NCBI RefSeq assembly: GCF_042932805.1
Contig: NZ_CP170633.1
Coordinates: 2,728,001 to 2,792,000 of the forward strand
Direction: 5' to 3'
DNA length: 64,000 bases
Origin: Ascidiaceihabitans sp029251465
GTDB lineage: Bacteria > Pseudomonadota > Alphaproteobacteria > Rhodobacterales > Rhodobacteraceae
This document shows, one piece after another, positions 51,367-59,615 of the stretch. The notes below the pieces were generated by a model. It ran no database searches and was not told the origin of the DNA. It saw nothing but the letters and a program-made list of their open reading frames with translations. Made by a program: the position numbers and the translations under genes. The stretch's first letter is position 1. Each line of letters begins with the position of its first letter.

Positions 51367-52428
51367 TTACGCCGCGTGGTTCAGAATTGCTGCCTCGGAC
51401 GCTGACAAGTTACGGCGTGCGTATCCGCCATACGTGTGCGGGTCGTATTCCAGATCCGGGAACTGCGCGAGCAAACGCGTGCGATCGCTGTCCTCAAGAG
51501 TCTTGAGCGAAGTGTTCGCAGGGTGGAAGCTTTCGGTTTCGACACCATTCGCCCACAGAACCTGATGATCTGGCAGCAATAAGTGCACGTACGTGACTTG
51601 TGGAACGTTCAGATCGACAGTGATGGACGACCCGTTGATCAAATCCTTGGCCGCGACCAGAATCTCCGGGGTGTTGAACAGCGCGCGCGCCTCGTCGCCT
51701 TGGATAACCATGCGATGTTCCGGCGAAACCAGCAGTTCTTCGTCCGGACGTTCGACGCACAAAGCACCGGCCTTGATCCGGATTGGGCGCAGATGCGGCA
51801 TGGCAAACAGACGTGCGCCCGTCATGCGACGACTGCCAATCCACAAAATGTCTTGTGCGCCATTGTCCTTGGTCTGAACCTTGTCGCCTTCGCGCAAATC
51901 CTGAATCAAACGCGGGCCATCCGGCGTTTCGATCCGCGTGTTCGGCGTAAAGCAAATCACCCCCCCACTGGCCGGCACCATCGGGTTCACCGACGCTGTT
52001 CCTAGCGTGTGATGCACGATCCACAGATCACTGTTGCGCGGCGGCATCTGGTCCATGAACATCAGCAAAGGCTGCGATCCGCGCCCCACTTCGATCAAGG
52101 TCACCGTATAGCTTTGCGCCCCGTCTGTGACCACAAAACTGCTGTCCATCAAAGGACTGTCGTCCTCGACAACTGCTGCCAATGGTTTGTTTTCAACTGC
52201 TGCACCAACCAAGCGGTGCACCATACGTGCCGCTCGTTTGCGCAAATTTTCCGAACCGTTTGCCCCATCCAATCGCAATACATCAGCCGGACCGTCCACG
52301 CGGACTGCGTCCCCTCTCCATGACCACGCGGCACCCACACTCAGCGAGTGCACTGGCGCGCCATCAAGACCATCAACTTCTGTTTGCGACCAAGAGATAA
52401 CAAACGTGCCTTTAAAGCCCGTTTTCAT
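51367..52428 (-). CDS. Hint-domain (Hedgehog/intein) protein
   Basis: 353 residues. A Hint domain starts near residue 158 at GVICFTPNTRIETPDGPR, where the Cys and the following DLREGDKVQT motif match self-splicing folds, and contains SPEHRMVIQ (the block-B-like His). Residues before it form an unassigned N-terminal domain. In Rhodobacteraceae such proteins are usually large secreted proteins; no signal peptide is seen here. Whether it self-cleaves is unknown. Confidence 0.8.
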   Translation of the reverse strand: MKTGFKGTFVISWSQTEVDGLDGAPVHSLSVGAAWSWRGDAVRVDGPADVLRLDGANGSENLRKRAARMVHRLVGAAVENKPLAAVVEDDSPLMDSSFVVTDGAQSYTVTLIEVGRGSQPLLMFMDQMPPRNSDLWIVHHTLGTASVNPMVPASGGVICFTPNTRIETPDGPRLIQDLREGDKVQTKDNGAQDILWIGSRRMTGARLFAMPHLRPIRIKAGALCVERPDEELLVSPEHRMVIQGDEARALFNTPEILVAAKDLINGSSITVDLNVPQVTYVHLLLPDHQVLWANGVETESFHPANTSLKTLEDSDRTRLLAQFPDLEYDPHTYGGYARRNLSASEAAILNHAA

Positions 52429-52505
52429 ATCTTAATTGCCTGCCTCTTCGATATTGAGCGGTTTTCCGCTTCTATTAATCAATCGTTAACAAACACGAAT
52501 CACTT

Positions 52506-52549
52506 CTAAAAGACCGGTTTTGTGTCAGTCGCGAAACTGTGTCTTTTAG
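52506..52549 (-). terminator. Possible terminator of the LpxR-like gene
   Basis: CTAAAAGAC / GTCTTTTAG, a perfect 9-bp inverted repeat with a 26-base loop; the right arm covers the stop codon. Without a T-tract, so weak evidence. Confidence 0.35.
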
Positions 52550-53463
52550 AACCTAAGGTTGAACTGAGCCGAACCTACGACCTGGCTGCCGCCTTGACCC
52601 TCGAATTCTTCGCCCAGCCATGTGACCCCGTAAAAACCACCTGCACCATTCTTGTTTTGAAAATGCAGGCCTGCGCGCACGCGATCACGGCTGTCTGTGA
52701 TCGAAAATCCGCGGTCCGTCGGCAAGAAAATCGAGGAGTCAACATAGGCCATGTCTGCGCCAACGACAAAGCTGGCACCGGACCAGCCGTCATTTTTGAT
52801 CGTCCGGTAACGTTGCCCTGTGACCGGATCACGCACCAGCAATTCGCCTTTGCCGACCTGTCCAAAACTAAGATCGAACCCTGCACGCAGCAGCGTTTCT
52901 GCCCCTGCCCGCGCCTCGATGAACGGGCGCACATTGGCTGTCGGGCTTAGGTCAACGGAACGCCCCGTCTCCATCACGAATGTCGGGCGCACCTGATTGC
53001 CGATCTGGTTTGCCAGCACGCCGCTGGACGGGCGCGCAATGCCACCCAAATCATGCAGTGCGTCTTGAAAACGCCCCAGTCCGGTCGATGAGCCCACCAG
53101 AACCAAATCAGCCCCGAGTACGAATTCGGTGTTTTTCTTTTGAAAATGCGTGTGCGCGCCAATCGAAAGTGCCCCCGCGTAGGGGCGATCACCCGCGGCG
53201 GGCGTGCGCAAATTGGCAGGGGCGATGATTTCACCACCGATCCGCAATTCGATAATCTCACCGAAATTGTTGGGCAGCTCGCCCGTCCATTCAGGCCCCC
53301 AGATCCGCGAGGACGTCACAGACCCCGTGCGCCAGCGGTCTTCGCCGTCGCCAACAAAATCATTGGTCAAAAGCAATCCAAATCCGAGGCGCGCTCGTTC
53401 TGCGTCGGCCGCACTGGACAAGAGGATCAGCGCACTAAGTGCGACTGCAATTCGGCGAAACAT
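52546..53463 (-). CDS. LpxR-like outer membrane protein (DUF2219)
   Basis: 305 residues with a signal peptide (IAVALSALILLSSAADA) and alternating beta-strand pattern ending in a C-terminal aromatic (FNLRF), as in outer-membrane beta-barrels. The segments LLTNDFVGDGEDRWRTGS and AGDRPYAGALSIGAH match the lipid A 3'-O-deacylase LpxR family (active-site Asn-Asp-Asp near the first strand). It may remove an acyl group from lipid A. Confidence 0.83.
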   Translation of the reverse strand: MFRRIAVALSALILLSSAADAERARLGFGLLLTNDFVGDGEDRWRTGSVTSSRIWGPEWTGELPNNFGEIIELRIGGEIIAPANLRTPAAGDRPYAGALSIGAHTHFQKKNTEFVLGADLVLVGSSTGLGRFQDALHDLGGIARPSSGVLANQIGNQVRPTFVMETGRSVDLSPTANVRPFIEARAGAETLLRAGFDLSFGQVGKGELLVRDPVTGQRYRTIKNDGWSGASFVVGADMAYVDSSIFLPTDRGFSITDSRDRVRAGLHFQNKNGAGGFYGVTWLGEEFEGQGGSQVVGSAQFNLRF

Positions 53464-53575
53464 CAGGAAAACCCCGTCTGAAATGCCCCCCCGAGCGGCT
53501 TTTTCTTAGCGCGCCTTGCTCAGGGTGACTAGAATTTTCAAACGAGTGTTTCGGATTTTGCCAAGGTGTTGCGTC

Positions 53576-54727
53576 TTAGCCCAGACTGCGCAGCAATGCG
53601 ACGGACGGATCGCCAGTCGCCGCTTGCCCGATGCTGCTTTGATACGCGCTGATGGCTTTGCGGCTGTTCGGTCCGATCACGCCGTCCGAACCATCAGTGT
53701 CAAAGCCTTTGGCCGTCAAGCGTTCCTGCAGCTTCACCCGATCCTTTTTGGTCAACCCGTAGGCGTCTGGCGGGAATGATCCACGCAGCGGTCCTGCGCC
53801 CCCAATTCGGTCCGCCAAATGGCCAACACCAATCGCGTAGGCATCAGAATTATTGTAGCGTTTGATCGCGCGAAAATTTCCCGTGACCGAAAATTTCGGC
53901 CCGCCCGGCTGCGGCTGAAGGATGCTGCCTGCGGGTGCGTTTGGCCCGGTTTCAGCCCCCCAGCGTGTGCCGCGTGTCCAGCCACTGCGTTGCAGGTACG
54001 CAGCCGTTGACGCCAAGGCATCTGTAGGGTCATCCGACCAAATGTCGCGCCGCCCGTCGCCAGTGAAATCAACCGCAAAGGCTTGGTATGACGTTGGGAT
54101 GAACTGTGTGTGGCCCATCGCGCCCGCCCAGCTGCCAGTCATTTGCGACGCTGAAATATCACCGTTTTGAATGATCTTAAGCGCTGCGATCAGCTGCTTT
54201 TCAAAGAACGCACCGCGCCGCCCATCAAAGGCCAAGGTCGAGGTTGCCGAAATCACCGGCACGTCGCCGCGACGCTCGCCAAAGAAGCTCTCTAATCCCC
54301 AAATCGCCGTAATGATTTCCGCATCAACACCGTACTTGCCCTCAAGCGTGCTGAGTGTGGCGCGGTGCTGCGCAAAGGCGGCACGCCCCTTGCTGATCCG
54401 TTCATCTGAGGCGGCGATGGAGAGATAATCTTCGAGGCTGCGTTTGAATTCGGTTTGGTTGCGGTCGCGTTTTACCACGCCGGGCAAATATCCGGTGCCG
54501 CGAAAAGCTGTGCGCAGGGTGGCCTCGGATATCCCTTTGCCAGCAGCGCGCCCGCGAAAGGCTTTGACCCACGCGTCATAGCTGCTGTTCGGGACGGGGC
54601 GCAGGTCGGCGGCCAACCTTGACGGGCGCGCAGCACCACGCGTGGCCCCCGTTTGCGCCGTCGAACTGCACGCCGCTAACCCAAGAGCCAAGGCTCCAAA
54701 TCCGAAATTCCGTCTTGTAATGCTCAT
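53576..54727 (-). CDS. Lytic murein transglycosylase (MltB type)
   Basis: 383 residues. A lipoprotein-like signal (FGALALGLAACSS), then an SLT_2 (MltB) domain with the catalytic Glu in WGLESFFGERRG, QFIPTSYQAFAVDFTGDGRRD and a C-terminal peptidoglycan-binding segment (KLQERLTAKGFDTDGSDGVIGPNSRKAI). Cleaves peptidoglycan in the periplasm. It is the last clear core gene before the mobile island. Confidence 0.9.
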   Translation of the reverse strand: MSITRRNFGFGALALGLAACSSTAQTGATRGAARPSRLAADLRPVPNSSYDAWVKAFRGRAAGKGISEATLRTAFRGTGYLPGVVKRDRNQTEFKRSLEDYLSIAASDERISKGRAAFAQHRATLSTLEGKYGVDAEIITAIWGLESFFGERRGDVPVISATSTLAFDGRRGAFFEKQLIAALKIIQNGDISASQMTGSWAGAMGHTQFIPTSYQAFAVDFTGDGRRDIWSDDPTDALASTAAYLQRSGWTRGTRWGAETGPNAPAGSILQPQPGGPKFSVTGNFRAIKRYNNSDAYAIGVGHLADRIGGAGPLRGSFPPDAYGLTKKDRVKLQERLTAKGFDTDGSDGVIGPNSRKAISAYQSSIGQAATGDPSVALLRSLG

Positions 54728-54771
54728 ACCACTGCTCGTTTTATGTTATTGTTTTGGGGCATTCTAACGAC

Positions 54772-54800
54772 AAAAGCCCCGTTCGCAAACGAGGCTTTTT
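54772..54800 (+). terminator. Hairpin terminator at the left edge of the island
   Basis: AAAAGCC / GGCTTTT with an inner GTT/AAC stem and a 4-base loop, followed by T-run. Strongest reading on the plus strand, though no plus-strand gene precedes it; it may block transcription from the core into the island or end a small transcript. The stretch between here and 54976 contains no convincing gene. Confidence 0.55.
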
Positions 54801-54975
54801 CTTGTGGTAGCTGACGTCCGACATCGAAACTCCGTTCTGGCCGAAATTCCACATCAATAAAAACAACCGCTTAGCAGTATGGGCGACAAAGGTAAATCCG
54901 TCTTGCGACGCGTGAAACCCGTTCTACGTCATCGAAAACCCGTCTTGGCGGCGCGGTCACATAACGATAAGGCAC

Positions 54976-55000
54976 AAAAAAACCGCCCCGAAGGGCGGTT
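54976..55000 (-). terminator. Rho-independent terminator of the TniB-like fragment
   Basis: AACCGCCC / GGGCGGTT stem with a 4-base loop; on the minus strand it is followed by a run of T from the A-rich stretch 54976-54982. Lies 24 bases after the stop of the minus-strand gene. Confidence 0.88.
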
Positions 55001-55024
55001 TCATGTCCAGCAATGTTGGAAAAA

Positions 55025-55450
55025 TCAGGTAGTTTTGGGGCGACTGCGGCGCTGCTGGGTTTCCGCCTGATAACGCTGAAGCGCTTTCCCCGTATCGATG
55101 GTACTCCAGTCATCAGCAACAAAGGGATTCAGCTCTTCGTCACAGTCATTCCGGAAAGCATAGGCATCCGCGAAATATCCCATATCGATTTCATTACTTC
55201 CGTCTTCCACACATTCACCGATCGCCTCGATGGCCAATTCCATCGCAACACCAAACCGGCCAACAGCTGCATGGATCAGGATTTTGATGAATTCATCCTC
55301 ATCAAGCAAGCGGTCAGAACCATCGATCTCCGCATCTGCCAACAGCTGCTTGAGGGCGCCACGCAACTGCTGACCGGACTCCTTGAATGTGATGGGCTTG
55401 ATTTCAATCGGGCGCAGGCGCCGTGTAAGTGTGGGGTCGTGGTTAATCAT
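55025..55450 (-). pseudogene. Probable C-terminal fragment of a TniB-like transposition ATPase
   Basis: 141 codons without catalytic motifs. The segments IHAAVGRFGVAMELAIEAI and YFADAYAFRNDCDEELNPFVADDW resemble the lid-region end of TniB-type AAA proteins as I remember them; a TniQ fragment 2.4 kb away supports this. The ATG directly abuts the left end of IS-A, so the gene was probably longer and has lost its start and Walker motifs. Only an inference; it could be an intact protein of unknown family. Confidence 0.45.
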
Positions 55451-55513
55451 CTGAGGTGCCCCTAGTATTGTAGACGCTTTGCTTGGTAATTTTGGAACCA
55501 AGGAGAGACGGTT

Positions 55514-55852
55514 ATGAACAAGGGAATACGGTTTACGGACGAGTTCAAACAGGACGCCGTGGCGCAGGTTGTTGAGCGTGGTTACGCTGTCAGCGAAGTG
55601 GTCGAGCGGTTGGGTATCAGCACCAAATCCTTGTACACTTGGAAGGCGCAGTTTGCGAAGTCACCACGCGCCCGATCTGAGGTTGCGGAACAGGCTGCTG
55701 AGATAAGACGGTTGAAGCGCGAACTGGCCCGGGTGACCGAGGAACGCACCATCTTAAAAAAGGCGACCGTCGCGCTGCCCGGCAGGGTATTGCGCAGCAA
55801 TGCACGAGAGGGAACTTCGCGCGAGAGTCTCAGTGAAGTACGCATTTATTGA
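55514..55852 (+). pseudogene. IS-A orfA (helix-turn-helix), altered 3' end
   Basis: 112 residues beginning RFTDEFKQDAVAQVVERGYAV, an IS3-type orfA with HTH (VVERLGISTKSLYTWKAQF) and leucine-zipper-like region (AAEIRRLKRELARVTEERTILKKA). The slippery A6G is at 55756-55762. After ...LKKAT the expected ending Y-F-A-R-x-stop does not appear; instead an unrelated segment of about 40 bases follows, and the normal end (F-A-R-E-S-Q-stop) is found in another frame, stopping at 55834-55836. Confidence 0.75.
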
Positions 55853-56592
55853 GGCTCATCGGGCGGAGTTTTCGGTGCGGTCAATGTGTCGTGTGCTGAT
55901 GGTGCATTTCAGTGGCTTTTACGCATGGGTTAAAGAACCGTTGAGCCAGCGTGCGCTTGAAGACGCTCGGCAAACTGATCTGCTGCAACAGGCATGGACG
56001 GACAGCGGCAAGGTCTACGGCTACCGCAAACTGCACGATGATCTTTTGGATCAAGGCGAGACCTGCTCAGAGAACCGTGTTGCACGTTTGACCAGCTTAG
56101 CAGGCATCTCGGCACAGATTGACTACAGACGCCGTCCAGGGCGCTATGGCGGCAAGCCTGCTGTTGTTGCCGACAACACCTTGGACCGTCATTTCGAAGT
56201 TGATGCGCCCGATACGGTATGGGTGACAGACATTACCTACATCAGAACGCATGAGGGCTGGTCGTATCTCGCTGTGGTCATTGATCTGTTCTCGCGGCGT
56301 GTCGTTGGCTGGTCAATGCAGTCGCGCATGACAACTGATCTTGCTTTGCAAGCACTGTTAGCTGCTGTTTGGCGGCGCAAACCAAAGACCAAGGTGATGA
56401 TCCATTCTGATCAAGGATCGCAGTTCACGGGCAAAGAGTGGCAATCGTTCCTGGACAAACACAATCTGGATGCCAGCATGAGCAGACGTGGGAACTGCCA
56501 TGACAATGCGGTGGCTGAAAGCTTCTTCCAGCTTTTGAAACGGGAACGCGTCAGGCGGCGGACATATGTCACACGCGATGCTGCAAGGCAGC
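55800..56592 (+). pseudogene. IS-A orfB transposase, C-terminus lost
   Basis: Integrase-type DDE transposase of the IS3 family. Seen: TDITYIRTHEGWSYLAVVIDLFSRRVVGWS (first Asp), HSDQGSQFTGKEW (second Asp) and DNAVAESFFQLLKRE (Glu). The protein then runs to RDAARQ and stops against the left end of IS-B, so the last 30 or so residues, including the usual FDYIEMFYN segment, are missing. Confidence 0.8.
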
Positions 56593-56659
56593 TGACCTGC
56601 CCCCCGAAACTTCCCTCGTTTTAATGTAAAGTTTGCTCAACTTTCGAAGGAGCAAACAA

Positions 56660-56920
56660 ATGCGACAGAGTCGTTTTACTGAGGCCCAGATTATTGGGAT
56701 GATCAAAGAGCAAGAAGCTGGAATGCCAACGGCTGAGGTGTGTCGGAGACATGGCCTGAGCCCTGCGTCGTTCTACAAGTTCAAAGCCAAAGGTGGCATG
56801 AACGTTTCTGACACCCACCGCCTTAAATCGCTGGAGGACGAGAACGCCAAGCTGAAGCGTCTTCTGGCGGACACGATGCTCGACAATGTTGTGTTGAAAG
56901 ATTTGCTGGGAAAGAACTGA
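56660..56920 (+). CDS. IS-B orfA
   Basis: 86 residues, IS3-type orfA: HTH segment RFTEAQIIGMIKEQEAGMPTAEVCRRHGLSPASFYKFK and zipper region (LKSLEDENAKLKRLLAD). AAGGAG lies eight bases before the ATG. The end (GKN-stop) overlaps the frame of orfB, which reads K-E-L-T-T-P-N... one base back, so a -1 frameshift near GGGAAAG would join them. Confidence 0.85.
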   Translation: MRQSRFTEAQIIGMIKEQEAGMPTAEVCRRHGLSPASFYKFKAKGGMNVSDTHRLKSLEDENAKLKRLLADTMLDNVVLKDLLGKN

Positions 56921-56931
56921 CGACACCGAAT

Positions 56932-57816
56932 TTGCGACGGGCTGTAGCACGCAAGGCAATGCGGGATCATGATATCTCGCAACGTCGTGCGTGCAGGCTG
57001 GTCGGTGTCGATCCCAAGACCGTACGGCGCGACAAGCCGCCGGATAATCCAGAAGTTCGCGAAGAGATGAAGGCGATTGCCAGCAAACGGCGTCGGTTCG
57101 GCTATCGCCGGATTGGCGTGCTGTTGGAACGCAAAGGCATGATTATGAACCACAAGAAGCTGTATCGTCTCTACACCGAGGAAAAGCTGGGTGTCAGGCG
57201 GCGCAGAGGCCGTAAACGTGCGCGTGGATCGCGGACACCTATGCCCGTGGCTTTGCGCCCGGGCGAGCGTTGGTCGTTGGATTTTGTGTCGGACACGTTT
57301 GGTGCGTCTCGCAAGTTCCGCATGCTGGCAGTGAATGACGACTGCTGCCGTGAGAACCTGTGCCTGATGGCCGATACCAGCATCTCTGGCGCTCGGGTTG
57401 CCCGTGAATTGGACGCACTGGTGCGCGTCTACGGAAAGCCTGCTTGTATTGTCAGTGACAACGGGACGGAGTTTACCAGTCGCGCGATCCTGAAGTGGGC
57501 TGGCGATAGCGACGTGGATTGGCATTACATCGATCCGGGCAAACCGCAGCAGAATGGCTTCATCGAAAGCTTTAATGGCAGCCTGCGAGACGAGCTGCTG
57601 AATGAGGAGATCTTCGACACTTTAGATGACGCCCGCAGAAAACTGGCGCTTTGGCGATACGACTACAATCAGGTCAGACCGCACTCGTCTCTCGGGAACA
57701 AAACGCCCACTGAAGCGCGCCGGGCGCTTGAGCAACTTGAGGGCTCCGCGCACGACGCGCTTGCCCAAACTGACGATGAAGAATATGAAATCCAAACCCG
57801 CAAACTCTCGTTATGA
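56932..57816 (+). CDS. IS-B orfB transposase
   Basis: 294 residues from the TTG at 56932; the frame is open further upstream to join orfA by -1 frameshift. Seen: SLDFVSDTFGASRKFRMLAVND (first Asp), VSDNGTEFTS (second Asp) and QQNGFIESFNGSLRDELLNEE (Glu), DYNQVRPHSSLG. IS407-like DDE transposase, apparently complete. Confidence 0.9.
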   Translation: MRRAVARKAMRDHDISQRRACRLVGVDPKTVRRDKPPDNPEVREEMKAIASKRRRFGYRRIGVLLERKGMIMNHKKLYRLYTEEKLGVRRRRGRKRARGSRTPMPVALRPGERWSLDFVSDTFGASRKFRMLAVNDDCCRENLCLMADTSISGARVARELDALVRVYGKPACIVSDNGTEFTSRAILKWAGDSDVDWHYIDPGKPQQNGFIESFNGSLRDELLNEEIFDTLDDARRKLALWRYDYNQVRPHSSLGNKTPTEARRALEQLEGSAHDALAQTDDEEYEIQTRKLSL

Positions 57817-57854
57817 ATGAGGGAGCCTCGGGGGGCAGGTCAAGAGGACTATAA

Positions 57855-58101
57855 ATGATTGCCGACCGACCACTTCCCATGACGGTTCCCCTCCAGCCAC
57901 GAGAGACCGCGTTCTCTTATATGTCCCGTCTGGCTGCCCGGAACGAGCTGTCAGCGGTTGATTTCGGGCGATACACAGGCGTGACCTTCACGAAGGTTTT
58001 ACGGGGCGATTCAGAAATCATGATGATGCTTGCAAGTCGTGGTGGCATTGACTGTCATGACCTTCAGGCTTGGTCACCCTCGTCCATAGACGGACCACTA
58101 T
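57855..58101 (+). pseudogene. TniQ N-terminal fragment
   Basis: About 82 codons, MIADRPLPMTVPLQPRETAFSY..., matching the N-terminus of TniQ-type transposition proteins (ETAFSYMSRLAARN, DFGRYTGVTFTKVLRGD). It stops at IS-C, whose left end at 58102 replaces the remainder, including the zinc-binding CxxC regions. IS-B ends 12 bases before its start codon, so its upstream neighbour (tniB in intact elements) is also lost. Confidence 0.8.
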
Positions 58102-58175
58102 TGTCCGTCGTCAGGGTTTTTGGAACCAATGGCAGCTTAAGCTAAGACAGAGTTTGGCTCATCTGGTTGGTTTGA

Positions 58176-59156
58176 TTATGCGGCGCGTTGTCTGTGATGC
58201 AAGCGTCGCGTTTCGAGCGTCTTATGTTTGATCCTTTCTCGTTGCTGTAGAATGGCTTTGTACCGTCCGAAGTAGACATCAGACGGTGTGACGTTGCTCA
58301 GGCTCTCGTGGAAGCGCCGATGATTGTAGTGATCGACGAAGGCTTCAATCTGGGCTTCGAGATCACCGGGTAGGAAGTAGTTTTCCAGCAAGATGCGGTT
58401 CTTCAAAGTCTGATGCCAACGCTCGATCTTGCCCTGGGTTTGCGGATGATACGGCGCACCGCGCGAGTGCTTCATACCTTTATTCTGCAACCATTCGGCC
58501 AGTTCCCCCGAGACGTAGCTGGAGCCGTTGTCGCTGAGCAGTCGCGGCTTGTGGACGACATGAACTTGGTCACATCCCGACGCTGCTAAAGCCAGATCCA
58601 ACGTGTCAGTGACGTCGCGGGTCCGCATATTGGTGCAAAGCTTCCACGCGATGATGTAACGGCTGTAGTCGTCCAGGATCGTGCTGAGATAGAACCAGCC
58701 CCAACCGATGATCTTCAGATAGGTGAAGTCGGTCTGCCACAGCTGATTGATGGCCGTCGTTTTGTCTTTGAACTCACTGGCGGCCTTGATCACAATGAAG
58801 GCAGGACTGGTGATCAGATCGTGCGCCTTCAAGATCCGATACGTTGAAGCCTCTGATACAAAGTAGCTTTCTGTATCTGTGAACGTCACCGCCAGTTCTC
58901 GCGGTGACAACTCTGTCTCCTTCAACGCCAGTTTGACCACCTTGCGACGCACGTCGTCAGGGATGCGGTTCCAGACGTGCTTGGGCCTGGGAGACTGGTC
59001 CTGCAGCCCAGCCTCACCACGCTGGAGGTAGCGATCATACCAACGGTAGAATGTGGTGCGGGGGATACCGAGCTTGGCGAGCGTCAGGCGGGCTGACAGG
59101 TGGCTTTCTTCGACCAACCGGATGATCTCTAGTTTCTCAGATGCAGGGTATCTCAT
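58176..59156 (-). CDS. IS-C orfB transposase
   Basis: 326 residues, IS3-type DDE transposase: N-terminal HTH (LAKLGIPRTTFYRWYDRYLQRGE), WQTDFTYLKIIGWGWFYLSTILDDYSRYI (first Asp), LLSDNGSSYVSGE (second Asp) and TQGKIERWHQTLKNRILLENY (Glu), YNHRRFHESLSNVTP. Start overlaps the orfA stop (ATGA). Appears complete. Confidence 0.9.
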   Translation of the reverse strand: MRYPASEKLEIIRLVEESHLSARLTLAKLGIPRTTFYRWYDRYLQRGEAGLQDQSPRPKHVWNRIPDDVRRKVVKLALKETELSPRELAVTFTDTESYFVSEASTYRILKAHDLITSPAFIVIKAASEFKDKTTAINQLWQTDFTYLKIIGWGWFYLSTILDDYSRYIIAWKLCTNMRTRDVTDTLDLALAASGCDQVHVVHKPRLLSDNGSSYVSGELAEWLQNKGMKHSRGAPYHPQTQGKIERWHQTLKNRILLENYFLPGDLEAQIEAFVDHYNHRRFHESLSNVTPSDVYFGRYKAILQQRERIKHKTLETRRLHHRQRAA

Positions 59157-59527
59157 TCGGGGTCGCCCCCACCGTCGAACATGCTTTTTTTGAGAAGACG
59201 CAGTTCCAGCGTCTGTTCAGCCACCACTTCCTTCAGATCACGGGCTTCGCGGCGCAGGTCCTTAACCTCATCTGTGTTTGCAGCACGTGCCGTATCGCCA
59301 GCTAGCCGCCGTTTGCCAGCCTCCATGAAGTCCTTGGACCATTTGTAATAGATGCCCTGTGATATGCCTTCACGGCGGCACAGTTCGGCGATGCTGTCTT
59401 CTCCACGCAGACCGTCCAGGACGATCCTGATCTTCTCTTCGGATGAATAATGCTTGCGCGTGGCCCGCTTGATGTCTTTGACGATCTTCTCGCCAGGGCT
59501 TTTGCGTGTTCCAGTTGTCTGTCTCAT
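59153..59527 (-). CDS. IS-C orfA
   Basis: 124 residues with HTH (HYSSEEKIRIVLDGLRGEDSIAELCRREGISQGIYYKWSK) and a C-terminal zipper (DLRREARDLKEVVAEQTLELRLLKKSM). ATG at 59527 is used; the in-frame region upstream lies between it and the IS end. Coupled to orfB. Confidence 0.88.
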   Translation of the reverse strand: MRQTTGTRKSPGEKIVKDIKRATRKHYSSEEKIRIVLDGLRGEDSIAELCRREGISQGIYYKWSKDFMEAGKRRLAGDTARAANTDEVKDLRREARDLKEVVAEQTLELRLLKKSMFDGGGDPE

Positions 59528-59615
59528 GTCCCACTCCTCAGTGGTTACGATGAGCCAACAACTCTCTCTTATCAAATATACCTATTTGGACCCATAAGCG
59601 CTGACGTCAGACAGA

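Larger units (their letters stand above)
55452..56592 (+). mobile_element. IS-A: IS3-family insertion sequence, broken
   Basis: Holds an orfA and an orfB of the IS3 family. The left end is inferred at TGAGGTGCCCC, directly against the start codon of the TniB-like fragment. The element is interrupted on its right by IS-B (which begins at 56593), so its own right inverted repeat and the last part of orfB are lost. An insertion also disrupts the junction of orfA and orfB. It cannot transpose on its own. Confidence 0.8.
56593..57842 (+). mobile_element. IS-B: IS3-family, IS407-like insertion sequence, intact
   Basis: 1250 bp. Inverted repeats are seen directly: left TGACCTGCCCCCCGA at 56593-56607, right end (reverse complement TGACCTGCCCCCCGA...) ending at 57842, with further partial identity inward. 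The size and two overlapping-frame genes match IS407-group elements. No target duplication: the four bases before are CAGC and after are AGAG. It cuts IS-A on its left and meets the TniQ fragment on its right. Confidence 0.9.
58102..59613 (-). mobile_element. IS-C: IS3-family insertion sequence, apparently intact
   Basis: 1512 bp. Imperfect inverted repeats seen directly: left TGTCCGTCGTCAGGGTTTTT at 58102, right (reverse complement of the end) TGTCTGACGTCAGCGCTTAT with its outer end at 59613; about 70 percent identical over 30 bp. Carries orfA and orfB in minus orientation. No target duplication (CTAT before, GAGA after): TniQ sequence is on one side and HsdR sequence on the other. Confidence 0.88.

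Noticed and set aside
54879..55070. 63-residue plus-strand ORF (MGDKGKSVL...) with a KPVL repeat
   Set aside because: It runs through the terminator of the opposite gene, has no ribosome site, and its repeat comes from simple sequence similarity of short segments.
56593..57842. Simple insertion of IS-B into IS-A
   Set aside because: If IS-B had simply inserted into IS-A, the rest of IS-A orfB would follow at 57843; instead TniQ upstream sequence is there, so deletion or recombination is needed.
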